A DNA stretch of 64,000 nt from Planctomycetota bacterium (GTDB lineage Bacteria; Planctomycetota; Phycisphaerae; Sedimentisphaerales; Anaerobacaceae). Of the stretch, positions 35,352-43,647 are shown in pieces. The notes beneath the pieces were generated by a model, which was not told where the DNA came from, searched no databases, and was given only the letters and a program-made list of their open reading frames with translations. The DNA is taken from assembly GCA_030605475.1 (NCBI GenBank), contig JAUWIG010000024.1, positions 48,429 to 112,428 of the forward strand, in the 5' to 3' direction. Every line of letters starts with the position of its first letter. The stretch's first letter is position 1. A program made the position numbers and the translations under genes.

Positions 35352-35380
35352 ACTATACAATAACCACCCATAACTGTCAA
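35352..35380 (-). promoter_or_regulatory. near-perfect sigma70 promoter
   Basis: On the minus strand TTGACA (35375-35380), a 17-base spacer and TATAGT (35352-35357) precede the 41-codon ORF and the LamG gene. The predicted transcript would start near 35345 with a 5' leader of about 28 bases carrying the AGGAGG. Confidence 0.8.
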
Positions 35381-35565
35381 GATTATTTAATCCCGGCTTA
35401 CTTTTTCGCCGCTCTCTTTGTCCCATATTCGAAATCGGGTATATCCTGTATGGACCCAACGAGGTTCAAATTCCGTATATCATTGATATTATCAGGCTTA
35501 GGCAAATTATTATCGGCTGTTATTTGAGAAATTAGCTGGTTTAAGTACATTATGCAGGAACGTGC

Positions 35566-35593
35566 TTGAACATAATGTAACACTTTGTATAAT
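35566..35593 (+). promoter_or_regulatory. sigma70-like promoter
   Basis: TTGAAC (35566-35571), 16 bases and TATAAT (35588-35593) lie 37 bases before the ATG at 35631. The stretch TGTAACACTTTGTA within it also occurs near 25063. Confidence 0.7.
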
Positions 35594-35630
35594 GGCCTTT
35601 TCTATTTGGACGAAAGTTAAGAGAGGTACT

Positions 35631-36362
35631 ATGAAATCACTAAGATGGACAATTATCGTTGTACTTGCACTGGTTCTGTTGATACTGGCGGCCCGATTTA
35701 TTTTCCAGCCTCCAGCCCAAAACGCTTTACAGCCCGGTGGCCGCACTCTGCTTGAGTTTGACATCCATCAGGACAAGGATTTGATTGCTATTACTACTTT
35801 TAGCGAACCCCCACAGTTCGCTATTTGGCTCGAAGACCCCATCAGCCATAAGTTGCAAACCATATCTGTCACTTATCGCTCGGCTACTGGTGATATGGTG
35901 GGTAAAGCTGAGTGCCCGGCCTGTCTGCCGCGATGGTTTGAGGTGTTCGAGCAGGAAACAGGCAATGTCGGATTTCCTACACAAGACTTTCCAGCTCCAG
36001 CAGCCGTCACTACTGCCACTCCGCAGGACGAAAACTTTAAAATCAGGTACGAAGTCAAGCCCGACAGCCGATGGATTTGCTGGCTTGAAATGAATCTTGC
36101 TGGCGACTTCAACCAGAAGTATAAAGAGTATGACCCGGAGGCAAAGACAGTTGACTGGGATTTTGATGGCCAGCCGTCTCTGGTCTACCGTGCTGAAATT
36201 ACAGCGATACCCGGAAAAGAAATTGTACCCCAGCTTTATGGCCAGGTAAACCTTGAGGGACAGATAGTGCGACCGGTCAGTGATGATGTTACCTCGGCCA
36301 GGAATGTCTTTAAGTCCATCAAAATTCGTGTCGTTAGCGCAGAGCCCTCTTCAGCCGAGTAA
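35631..36362 (+). CDS. membrane-anchored DUF2271-like protein
   Basis: A 243-residue protein with an N-terminal membrane anchor (residues 5-23) and an extracytoplasmic domain. The pattern PPQFAIWLEDPISHKLQTIS followed by CLPRWFEV resembles DUF2271-type periplasmic proteins (IWLED..G.Y..TLYVT..ALP.W). Function unknown; some relatives sit with flavin or redox genes. The ATG at 35631 is just after GAGAGG and has its own promoter. The C-terminal half with VDWDFDGQPSLVYRAEI may bind a ligand or flavin, which is inference. Confidence 0.6.
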   Translation: MKSLRWTIIVVLALVLLILAARFIFQPPAQNALQPGGRTLLEFDIHQDKDLIAITTFSEPPQFAIWLEDPISHKLQTISVTYRSATGDMVGKAECPACLPRWFEVFEQETGNVGFPTQDFPAPAAVTTATPQDENFKIRYEVKPDSRWICWLEMNLAGDFNQKYKEYDPEAKTVDWDFDGQPSLVYRAEITAIPGKEIVPQLYGQVNLEGQIVRPVSDDVTSARNVFKSIKIRVVSAEPSSAE

Positions 36363-36428
36363 CTTATGCCTCCACTGTGTGCTGCCCTGATTAAACCGGT
36401 AGTGAAAGTGATGAAAGCCGCAGAATAA

Positions 36429-36511
36429 TGGGCCGGGTTGGATTTGAACCAACGTAGGCTTACGCCAATGGGTTTACAGCCCATCCCCTTTAACCACTCG
36501 GGCACCGACCC
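36429..36511 (-). tRNA. tRNA-Tyr (GTA)
   Basis: On the minus strand an 83-base class II tRNA folds with acceptor GGGTCGG/CCGGCCC (one T-G pair), anticodon stem GGGCT/AACCC region with anticodon GTA, a long variable arm and a TTCAAAT T-loop. No CCA is encoded. The discriminator base is A. Confidence 0.93.
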
Positions 36512-36718
36512 TCTTCGTCGCTCGTATCTCGTAGAAGGAAATTTACAATTTATCCACCGGTTTTGCAAGAAAAATCCTTCTGTACCTGATTTTCTGCTTC
36601 CTGATACCCTGCCCCCTGATGTCCGGATATCCTGATGCCCTCTTCTGTCCTGCGCCCTCTGTTCTCTGTATTATCCTCCTTTACAAACCTGCCGATAATC
36701 AGTATGATAGCAATGTAG

Positions 36719-36736
36719 GGTGGGGCTTGCCCCACC
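36719..36736. repeat. GGTGGGGC-TT-GCCCCACC hairpin
   Basis: A perfect 8-bp stem with a 2-base loop lies 10 bases before tRNA-Thr. It is followed by a T-rich stretch (ATCTTTTCTT) and could terminate plus-strand transcription, but it also matches a common dispersed 'gggtggggcttgccccacc' repeat. Confidence 0.6.
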
Positions 36737-36746
36737 ATCTTTTCTT

Positions 36747-36818
36747 GCCGATGTAGCTCAATGGTAGAGCACGGCTTTCGTAAAGCCGGGGTTGTGGGTC
36801 CGACTCCCACCATCGGCT
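36747..36818 (+). tRNA. tRNA-Thr (CGT)
   Basis: A 72-base cloverleaf with acceptor GCCGATG/CATCGGC, D arm GCTC/GAGC, anticodon arm CGGCT-TTCGTAA-AGCCG (anticodon CGT), T arm GTGGG/CCCAC and discriminator T. CCA is not encoded. The larE start codon follows two bases after the 3' end. Confidence 0.95.
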
Positions 36819-36820
36819 GT

Positions 36821-37654
36821 GTGAATCTTCAGGAAAAGTACAATTCGCTTCAACAAATCCTAAACAAACTGGGTAAAGTCATTGTTGCATATTCCGGCGG
36901 TGTCGATAGCACCTTCCTTCTGAAAACAGCCGTCGATACACTTGGGCCCGAAAATATCCTCGCCTGTATCGCCAAAGGGCCGTCCCTGCCACAGAGCCAA
37001 TATTCACAGGCAATCGAAATGGCAAAAAATATGGGCATCAAAGTCCAGACTGTCGAGCCAAATGAACTGGCCGATGAAAAATTCACAGCCAATAACCCGG
37101 ACCGATGTTTCCATTGCAAATCTCATCTTTTGAGTGTTCTCACTCGTTTAGCAAAAGAGAAAAAATTTGATTGTGTTGTTTGCGGCCACAATCTCAATGA
37201 CAAAGATGATTTTCGCCCCGGCAATCGAGCTGCTAAAATCTTTGGCATCCGCTCCCCGTTAATGGAGGCCGAGCTTACCAAGGATGATATTCGTCAGCTA
37301 AGCAGGCAACTGAATTTACCCACAGCTGAGAGCCCTGCCTCACCCTGTCTGGCCTCGCGAATCAGCTATGGCCTGGAAATCACAGAGAAAAGATTGAAGC
37401 AAATCGAGGATGCAGAGGAATTCCTGAAAAAACTGGGCTTTGTTGAATTTCGCGTTCGCCATCACGGCGACATCGCTCGAATCGAAGTCCACCCCGAAGA
37501 TATTGAGAAAATTATAGCAGAGCCGGCCTGCTCACTAATCGTTGAAAAACTAAAATCGCTTGGCTTTAAGTTCATAACCGTTGACCTGCAGGGCTTCCGC
37601 TCCGGCTCACTAAACGAGCCTCTCACAGAAAAACAAAAGCAAAAAAGCCTTTAG
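36821..37654 (+). CDS. larE: ATP-dependent sacrificial sulfur transferase LarE
   Basis: A 277-residue PP-loop enzyme that donates its own Cys sulfur (or a cluster sulfide) to pyridinium dithiocarboxylate mononucleotide, the nickel-pincer cofactor of lactate racemase-type enzymes. The PP-loop SGGVDST is at residues 25-31, and the sacrificial-Cys region is SPASPCLASRISYG. The only start that does not lie in the tRNA is GTG at 36821, two bases after tRNA-Thr; the longer frame from 36761 overlaps the tRNA. No larB, larC or larA is nearby. Confidence 0.9.
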   Translation: MNLQEKYNSLQQILNKLGKVIVAYSGGVDSTFLLKTAVDTLGPENILACIAKGPSLPQSQYSQAIEMAKNMGIKVQTVEPNELADEKFTANNPDRCFHCKSHLLSVLTRLAKEKKFDCVVCGHNLNDKDDFRPGNRAAKIFGIRSPLMEAELTKDDIRQLSRQLNLPTAESPASPCLASRISYGLEITEKRLKQIEDAEEFLKKLGFVEFRVRHHGDIARIEVHPEDIEKIIAEPACSLIVEKLKSLGFKFITVDLQGFRSGSLNEPLTEKQKQKSL

Positions 37655-37660
37655 AGGGGA

Positions 37661-39409
37661 TTAGTAACCTATTGCGTAGCCATCCTTGCGGGGGTCGGAG
37701 CCGCCGAAGTATCGGCGAGGATTTTCTTTACGCCAGATTCCCTGATAGCCACCGAATGCCTTTTTGGCAGGTACGATTTTGTGTCCCATATCGGCCAGTT
37801 TCTGTTTGACGGCCTCAGGGATGTAACGTTCAAAAGCGACGCTACCGCCGCCGACCATTTTTTTGCCGGTTGGCGTGGAGCTTTCGTAGTGTTCGACCCG
37901 CGGCTGGTCGCCGGCCTGCTGGGGGGACATCTTGAAATCGATTATATTCATCAGTACCTGAGCGTGGCCCTGTGGCTGAAAATCGCCGCCCATCACTCCA
38001 AACGAGAAGACAGGCCTGCTATCTTTGGTCACAAAGGCGGGAATGATGGTGTGGAAGGGCCGCTTGTGCGGCTCCAGCTTGTTAAGGTCGTTCGGGTCGA
38101 GAGAGAAAAGCTGTCCTCTGTCCTGCAGACAAAATCCCAGACCGTCCGGCACAAAGTGCGAACCCCACAACTGGTAAATGCTCTGGATGAGCGAGACCAT
38201 ATTGCCCTCTTTGTCCGCAGTGGTTAAGTAAATGGTGTCGGATGAGACGGTGGGTTTGCCCGGCACAACTTTTTGAGCAGCTCGTTTGGGATTTATCAGT
38301 TTGACACGTCCTCTGGCGTATTCCTTGGAGATAAGCTGTTTCACCGGCACAGACGCAAAATCCATATCCGCATAGTAAACCGCGCGGTCTTCGAAGGCCA
38401 GCTTCTTCGCCTCTATGAAAAGATGCAGATGTTCGGCAGAGTTAGGCTTCATCGAGCCGATATCAAAATGCTCCAGAAGGTTGAGTATCTGTAAGGCGGC
38501 GATTCCCTGGCCGTTGGGAGGCAGTTCCCATACATCGTAGCCGCGATAGTTTGCACTGACAGGGTCAATCCAGTCGACGGTGTGGTCGCGAAAGTCGCGG
38601 ATGGAAAACCGCCCGCCGTGCGACCGGGAGAACTTAACAATCCTTTCGGCGATTTGGCCCTTGTAAAAGGCATCAGCACCGTCCCGGGTGATAATCTCAA
38701 AAAGCCATGCCAGGTCAGGATTCTTAAAGATGTCCCCGAATCGCAACTGTTTGCCGTCCGGCATAAAGGCCCTGGCCAGTGTGGGGTCTTTTTTGGTATC
38801 GATGTGCCAGCGGCTGGCGATGACCGGTGAAATCGGAAACCCTTCACGGGCATAATAGATGGCCGCTTCCAGAACTTTCGCCATTTTTAACCTGCCCATT
38901 CGTTTATGCAGTGCCGCCCATCCGCTTACACAACCGGGCACACTCCAGGACAACGGGCCGTATAAAGGAATCTCCGTCAGCCCCATCTTCCGGGCGGCAT
39001 CTATACTCCAACCGTACGGTGACCGTCCGCTGGCGTTAAGACCAAATAATTTTTGCTCTTTCGCATTCCAGACAATGGCAAACAGGTCGCCTCCCGGACC
39101 ACACATCATCGGCGCTACCACACTCATCATAGCGTTAACACAGATGGCCGCATCAATTGCATTGCCGCCTGCTTTAAGAATGTCAACACCAGCCATACTC
39201 GCCAAAGGCTGACCGGAGCAGACAATTCCATTTTGACAAACCACCGTTGAACGGTTTTGATTTCTGTGGCGCGACACCTCGCGGCCGGTAAACACGCTAC
39301 CACCTGCCATATTAGTACCATAACTTTCAGCAAAAGATGAATTGCGCCCCAGAAGCGCTGACGCACAAGAACCCCCGACAAGTTTCAGAAACGAACGCCG
39401 TTTCATCAT
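37661..39409 (-). CDS. gamma-glutamyltransferase-family protein, Tat-exported
   Basis: A 582-residue Ntn-hydrolase of the GGT family. A Tat signal (MKRRSFLKLVGG) precedes the large subunit with SGQPLASMAGVDILKAGGNA and CGPGGDLFAIVW. The autocatalytic Thr lies in the SSDTIYLTTADKEGN segment, which reads differently from the usual TTH(F/Y)SVVD. The final third includes the conserved GVMGGDFQPQGH. Substrate could be glutathione-like or an acyl-peptide. AGGAG precedes the ATG. It is the last gene of the galE operon, 20 bases after the Gfo/Idh gene. Confidence 0.9.
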   Translation of the reverse strand: MMKRRSFLKLVGGSCASALLGRNSSFAESYGTNMAGGSVFTGREVSRHRNQNRSTVVCQNGIVCSGQPLASMAGVDILKAGGNAIDAAICVNAMMSVVAPMMCGPGGDLFAIVWNAKEQKLFGLNASGRSPYGWSIDAARKMGLTEIPLYGPLSWSVPGCVSGWAALHKRMGRLKMAKVLEAAIYYAREGFPISPVIASRWHIDTKKDPTLARAFMPDGKQLRFGDIFKNPDLAWLFEIITRDGADAFYKGQIAERIVKFSRSHGGRFSIRDFRDHTVDWIDPVSANYRGYDVWELPPNGQGIAALQILNLLEHFDIGSMKPNSAEHLHLFIEAKKLAFEDRAVYYADMDFASVPVKQLISKEYARGRVKLINPKRAAQKVVPGKPTVSSDTIYLTTADKEGNMVSLIQSIYQLWGSHFVPDGLGFCLQDRGQLFSLDPNDLNKLEPHKRPFHTIIPAFVTKDSRPVFSFGVMGGDFQPQGHAQVLMNIIDFKMSPQQAGDQPRVEHYESSTPTGKKMVGGGSVAFERYIPEAVKQKLADMGHKIVPAKKAFGGYQGIWRKENPRRYFGGSDPRKDGYAIGY

Positions 39410-39429
39410 TTCTTTTCTCCTTTTTTATC

Positions 39430-40836
39430 TTACCATTTCCAGGTCGAACGAAAGTCAATCAAATCTGCTATCTTTATTCTTTCTCCTGTTTCAATAGACT
39501 TATGTGCTGCTATACCGATAAGACTGGACATCACACCTGCCCGGCTTCCCGCAAGCTGGCCCAATGGGTCGGGCTGGTTCGGTTTTATAATCAAATCTTT
39601 TATGCCGTAGTCGGACCCTCCGTGTGAGAATTCAGCTTTCTTGCTTTTAGTTCTTTCTATAATCCAGGTTTTTGTGTCTTTGAAGCTTTTGGTCAGGCGG
39701 AAATCGGCCCTTTTGTCCCCCACCTCCCAGGGCTGGCGATTGTAATTTCGTACGTCCAGTCTGCCTTTCTCACCGTTAAAGGCGATACGCTGACCTTCGT
39801 AGGGCATATACGCATTTAACGAGTAACTCAGCAATACGCCGTTATTGTACTTTACTTCGACGGTCATTGTGTCATAGGTGTCAATGTCATTGTCCCAGAC
39901 ACAGCCGTCTCTCAGATAACCGTCCGCATCTTCACATTCAACGTACAATTTCACCATTCTTTCCTTTTTCATTATATCCCAGTAAAAATCGCATTTGTCG
40001 GAAAATGGACATCCCCTGCAGTTCCTCGAGCGGAATGAATTGTTTTTACCATAGAAGGCGACTCTTCCAAAGGCGTTGACCTCTTCCGGCTCGGCATCCA
40101 GCCACCAGTTCATCTGGTCAAAATGATGAGAGGCCTTATGAACCAGCAGGGAGCCGGAAAATCGTATTTTTCCGTGCCAGCGGCGAAAATAGCTGGCCCC
40201 GTGGTCTATATCCAGATACTCCTGGAATTCTGATGAGATTATTCGGCCAAGCTCTCCGGATAGGAGAATCTTCTTGATTTCCTCAGCGGTGTCACCGTGC
40301 CTTGCATTAAAGGTGGTAGTTATCTTCCTGCCGGTTTTTAGTTCGGTATCCAGAAGTTGCTGACATTGTTCGGCCTCGGTAGCGAGCGGCTTTTCGACGA
40401 TGGCATCACATCCAAGCTCCATAGCCCTGACGGAATGCTCATAATGAAAACAGTCGGGGGTACATATAATCACAGCGTCCGGTTTTGTTTCTTTAATCAT
40501 CCGGTCGAAGTCTTTGGCCGGGTATGAAGGCGCATCGGTGCCTATAAGCCGTTTACCTGCCTCAAGGCGCTTCGGATTAATGTCGCATAGTCCGACCATT
40601 CCCACGTATTCACTGTACGGGCCAATCAGGTCTTTACCCCACGTGGAGGTGCCGCGATGGCCGGTGCCAACCAGAGCAACTTTCATTTTCTTGGATGAAG
40701 CGGCACCTGCCGCCGTACTTTTACCGGCGATGTTGAAAGTGAGTGCTCCAATAGCCAGCTTTGCGCTATGGCCAAGAAATTCTCTTCTCCCTAAGCTTTT
40801 TTCTGACTTATTCATTTTTGAGTTTGCCTTATTCAT
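39430..40836 (-). CDS. Gfo/Idh/MocA oxidoreductase, Tat-exported
   Basis: A 468-residue oxidoreductase with a Tat motif (RREFLGHSAK) and export signal. The Rossmann loop VGTGHRG and catalytic EKP (DAIVEKPLATE) are intact, in contrast to the degenerate paralogue at 12493. The C-terminal half carries a Cys cluster (CRGCPFSDKC) that could bind zinc or Fe-S. Exported Gfo/Idh proteins with NAD(P) pre-loaded are frequent in planctomycetes and act on glycosides. It lies 15 bases after the ROK kinase. Confidence 0.9.
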   Translation of the reverse strand: MNKANSKMNKSEKSLGRREFLGHSAKLAIGALTFNIAGKSTAAGAASSKKMKVALVGTGHRGTSTWGKDLIGPYSEYVGMVGLCDINPKRLEAGKRLIGTDAPSYPAKDFDRMIKETKPDAVIICTPDCFHYEHSVRAMELGCDAIVEKPLATEAEQCQQLLDTELKTGRKITTTFNARHGDTAEEIKKILLSGELGRIISSEFQEYLDIDHGASYFRRWHGKIRFSGSLLVHKASHHFDQMNWWLDAEPEEVNAFGRVAFYGKNNSFRSRNCRGCPFSDKCDFYWDIMKKERMVKLYVECEDADGYLRDGCVWDNDIDTYDTMTVEVKYNNGVLLSYSLNAYMPYEGQRIAFNGEKGRLDVRNYNRQPWEVGDKRADFRLTKSFKDTKTWIIERTKSKKAEFSHGGSDYGIKDLIIKPNQPDPLGQLAGSRAGVMSSLIGIAAHKSIETGERIKIADLIDFRSTWKW

Positions 40837-40851
40837 TTTTTCATCTCCCGT

Positions 40852-41841
40852 TTAAAAAATATTGTTAGAATTTTTAACACTTGCGATTAGCTGCTTGCCT
40901 AAAGCCGCTGCGCCGATTATGCCGGCATCTTCGCCCAGCGTAGCAAAGACAATCTGGACCGTCTCGGCTTTCAATGACCAGATTTGTTCGTTGAAATAAT
41001 CTCTTATTCTATTTAATAGAATGTCACCTGCTGCAATCATCCCCCCGGCAAAAACTATGCGCTTCGGCTCCGTGGCGTGCAGCACATTGACACAAAGAAG
41101 CGCAAGTGCTTTAGCCGTCTCATCTGCTATTTGCCTGGCCAGCTCATCACCAGCCGCCAAATGTTCGTAAACATCCTTGCAGCTTATTTCGCCTCGTTTC
41201 TCAAGCACTTTTTTCAAGCTCGATTGTACCCCTGCTTCGATAGCTTCGGTCGCTCTTTTGGCCGTCGAATTGGCTGACGCATAAGCTTCCACGCAGCCTC
41301 TTTGTCCGCAGTTACATTTTCGCCCGTCCGGATAGATTATAATATGCCCAAGCTCCGCCCCGTTCCCGCCACAGCCGTGCACCAATTTGCCGTCGCAGAT
41401 AATACCCCCGCCTATTCCTGTACCGAGTGTAAAAAAGACCATATCACGGACGCCTTTGCCGGCCCCGACAACATATTCGCCCCAGCAGGCTGCATTTGCG
41501 TCGTTTTCAAAAACAACCGGTTTTCCGAGTCTTTCACTGAGCATTCGCCGGATGGGGATGTTCTTAAATTTTGGCATATTAGTAGCAGATATTATCAATC
41601 CATCCCTGTAGTTTGCCGGCCCGGGAGTTCCGATACCAGCCGCGCAGACGTCCTGCCACGAAAGTCCTGCGTCAGCTAAAAGTTTTTCGACCGTCTGGGC
41701 CATTTTGTCAACGACAACCTCAGGACCCATATCTGCTTCGGTCGCCACTGATGTTTTGCAGATAAGCTTAAGCTGCGAATCGAAGCAGCCAATCTTGATG
41801 TTCGTTCCCCCCACGTCAATACCAACAAATATCTCGCTCAC
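40852..41841 (-). CDS. ROK-family sugar kinase (glucokinase-like)
   Basis: A 329-residue cytosolic kinase of the ROK family. The phosphate loop GIDVGGTNIKIG, the catalytic Asp in FENDANAACWGE, the substrate motif GTGIGGGII and the zinc site CNCGQRGCVEAY are all present. It most likely phosphorylates glucose or a related hexose with ATP. It lies 3 bases after galE, so the sugar would be activated in the same pathway. Confidence 0.94.
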   Translation of the reverse strand: MSEIFVGIDVGGTNIKIGCFDSQLKLICKTSVATEADMGPEVVVDKMAQTVEKLLADAGLSWQDVCAAGIGTPGPANYRDGLIISATNMPKFKNIPIRRMLSERLGKPVVFENDANAACWGEYVVGAGKGVRDMVFFTLGTGIGGGIICDGKLVHGCGGNGAELGHIIIYPDGRKCNCGQRGCVEAYASANSTAKRATEAIEAGVQSSLKKVLEKRGEISCKDVYEHLAAGDELARQIADETAKALALLCVNVLHATEPKRIVFAGGMIAAGDILLNRIRDYFNEQIWSLKAETVQIVFATLGEDAGIIGAAALGKQLIASVKNSNNIF

Positions 41842-41844
41842 AGC

Positions 41845-42840
41845 TTAATCCTCATAACCATTCGGGTGCTCGTTGTGCCACCGCCAGGCGGTTGAAACTA
41901 TTTTTTCCAGCTCAGGGAATTTGGTCTTCCAGCCAAGCTCCCTCATCGCCTTTGTGGCATCGGATGTCAATACTGGAGCATCACCTGCCCGACGGCCTGC
42001 CTCCACAACCTTGAAATCCTTGCCCGAAACCTTTTTGACTGTTTCAATTACCTCTTTGACCGAATAGCCCTTGCCGTTGCCCAGGTTATAGACCAGTTCA
42101 CAGCTTTCCTCCGGGGTCCCCTCCAACCTATCCAGTGCCAGCAGATGTGCCCTGCACAAATCTTCTATGTGGATGTAATCGCGAATGCAGGTCCCATCCG
42201 CCGTCGCGTAATCGGTTCCGAAGATTTGGATTTCACTGCGCCCCCCCATTGCCGCCTGAATAACACGCGGAATCAGATGCGATTCAGGCCGATGGTCCTC
42301 ACCGAGGGTGGCGTTGTTTCCAGCACCGCAGGCATTAAAATATCTAAGCGCCGCGTACCGAAGTTTCCCTGCCTGGCTTTGATAGTGACACATCCTCTCA
42401 ATCGCCAATTTGGTTTCCCCATAAGGATTGATTGGCTCTTTTGGCGACTCTTCGGTAATCGGCACTTTCTCAGGCATACCATATACTGCTGCACTGCTGC
42501 TAAAGACAAATTTATCCACACCTGCCGTTTCCATCGCGCTCAATAGGGTTTGCGTGTTGCAGACATTGTTATGATAGTATTTAAGCGGCACCTCTACCGA
42601 CTCGCCGACTTCAATCAGCGCAGCAAAGTGCATTACCGCTCCGACTTCGTATTTTTTGAGCGTCTTGACGAGTAATTCGTAATCAGCTAAATCGCCCCCA
42701 ACAAACTCAACATCTTTGACCGCTGCTCTGTGGCCTGTACTTAGATTGTCAAAAACAATTGGCTCGAACCCGCCCCCCATCAAAATCGGGTGCATATTAC
42801 TGCCGATATATCCTGCTCCGCCGCAGACTAATATTCTCAT
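41845..42840 (-). CDS. galE: UDP-glucose 4-epimerase
   Basis: A 331-residue SDR enzyme interconverting UDP-glucose and UDP-galactose. NAD-binding GGAGYIGS, the VMHFAALIEVGESV segment, the catalytic Ser and the YGETK motif (Tyr/Lys) are present. Length is normal. Its ATG overlaps the stop of the upstream lipoprotein gene (ATGA). Confidence 0.96.
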   Translation of the reverse strand: MRILVCGGAGYIGSNMHPILMGGGFEPIVFDNLSTGHRAAVKDVEFVGGDLADYELLVKTLKKYEVGAVMHFAALIEVGESVEVPLKYYHNNVCNTQTLLSAMETAGVDKFVFSSSAAVYGMPEKVPITEESPKEPINPYGETKLAIERMCHYQSQAGKLRYAALRYFNACGAGNNATLGEDHRPESHLIPRVIQAAMGGRSEIQIFGTDYATADGTCIRDYIHIEDLCRAHLLALDRLEGTPEESCELVYNLGNGKGYSVKEVIETVKKVSGKDFKVVEAGRRAGDAPVLTSDATKAMRELGWKTKFPELEKIVSTAWRWHNEHPNGYED

Positions 42841-43424
42841 TGCCCCTTCTCTTTCTGCAGCCTGGCCATTTGCCTCTCGATGCGATTCAAAATCTCTGTC
42901 GCCAGCTTAGCGTCCTGTCCCAAATCAATCCAGGCCATACCTTGTCTCTGCTCATAGTGTAGTTTTAGCCTTTGTATCGATGCTCTGCTTTTCGAGAACA
43001 TCTCGTATGCCTGTGCGCTACTGCCGACGTAGCGCTCAGGAAGGTTTAATCTCTGGGTTTTCACATCACAGTCGATACACATTTGCCCACCTTGTTGGCT
43101 TACACCCAATTCTACAATTCTCCGAACACTGTGCAGACTTGCCTCAGCCGAGTTAAAGGCCCCGACATTGTCCCTGCGCCAGAATTCGAAGAACTGCGCT
43201 CCCTGCAATGGCCTGCTTCTTATAACACCAAGCTCAGCATCGGACTTGTCGATGGGAAAGTGCATTTTACCAAGCACATCCTCGGCTGTCTGCATTGCCT
43301 CGGCCTTACTCATATTCGGCACGCAGATTTGCTCAACCGCTTTGAATTCCTGCTCTTGTGCGCAACCTCCCAAAAGCAGTACTGCTGTACAGGACACAAA
43401 CAACAATAATTTGAGCGTGTTCAT
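42837..43424 (-). CDS. lipoprotein of unknown function
   Basis: A 195-residue lipoprotein. The signal ends in LLLGGC and is followed by a short linker. The mature part is helical, with Cys pairs at CIDC and one QICVPNM. The ATG at 43424 is preferred, having AGG within GTGAGGAAA just upstream. It is the first gene of the galE operon. It may be a surface receptor, but no family is recognised. Confidence 0.7.
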   Translation of the reverse strand: MNTLKLLLFVSCTAVLLLGGCAQEQEFKAVEQICVPNMSKAEAMQTAEDVLGKMHFPIDKSDAELGVIRSRPLQGAQFFEFWRRDNVGAFNSAEASLHSVRRIVELGVSQQGGQMCIDCDVKTQRLNLPERYVGSSAQAYEMFSKSRASIQRLKLHYEQRQGMAWIDLGQDAKLATEILNRIERQMARLQKEKGQ

Positions 43425-43489
43425 TTTCCTCACCATTCATTTCTGTTTTTTGAACTTCGCACACGACGCGGAACCTTCAATTTCGGCTG

Positions 43490-43518
43490 ATTATAGCTGT
43501 AGCCGGACTTGAACTCAA
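43490..43518 (-). promoter_or_regulatory. sigma70-like promoter of the galE operon
   Basis: On the minus strand TTGAGT (43513-43518), exactly 17 bases and TATAAT (43490-43495) precede the lipoprotein gene. The leader would be about 60 bases. This suggests that lipoprotein, galE, ROK kinase, Gfo/Idh and GGT form one transcript. Confidence 0.7.
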
Positions 43519-43647
43519 GAAACAATTGATTTTCTCAAATTACCCGCACGCACGCAAAAAAGAGGGGATATTACAACAGCCAATTCTCGGCAAAGATAAG
43601 ACCGTGGAACCAGCAACACCATCCCGGCCGAAAGAAGCTATCGTCCA

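Noticed and set aside
35398..35583. 61-codon minus-strand ORF
   Set aside because: Overlaps the promoter of the DUF2271-like gene; weak ribosome site and no family, so it is not called although the C-terminal part looks protein-like.
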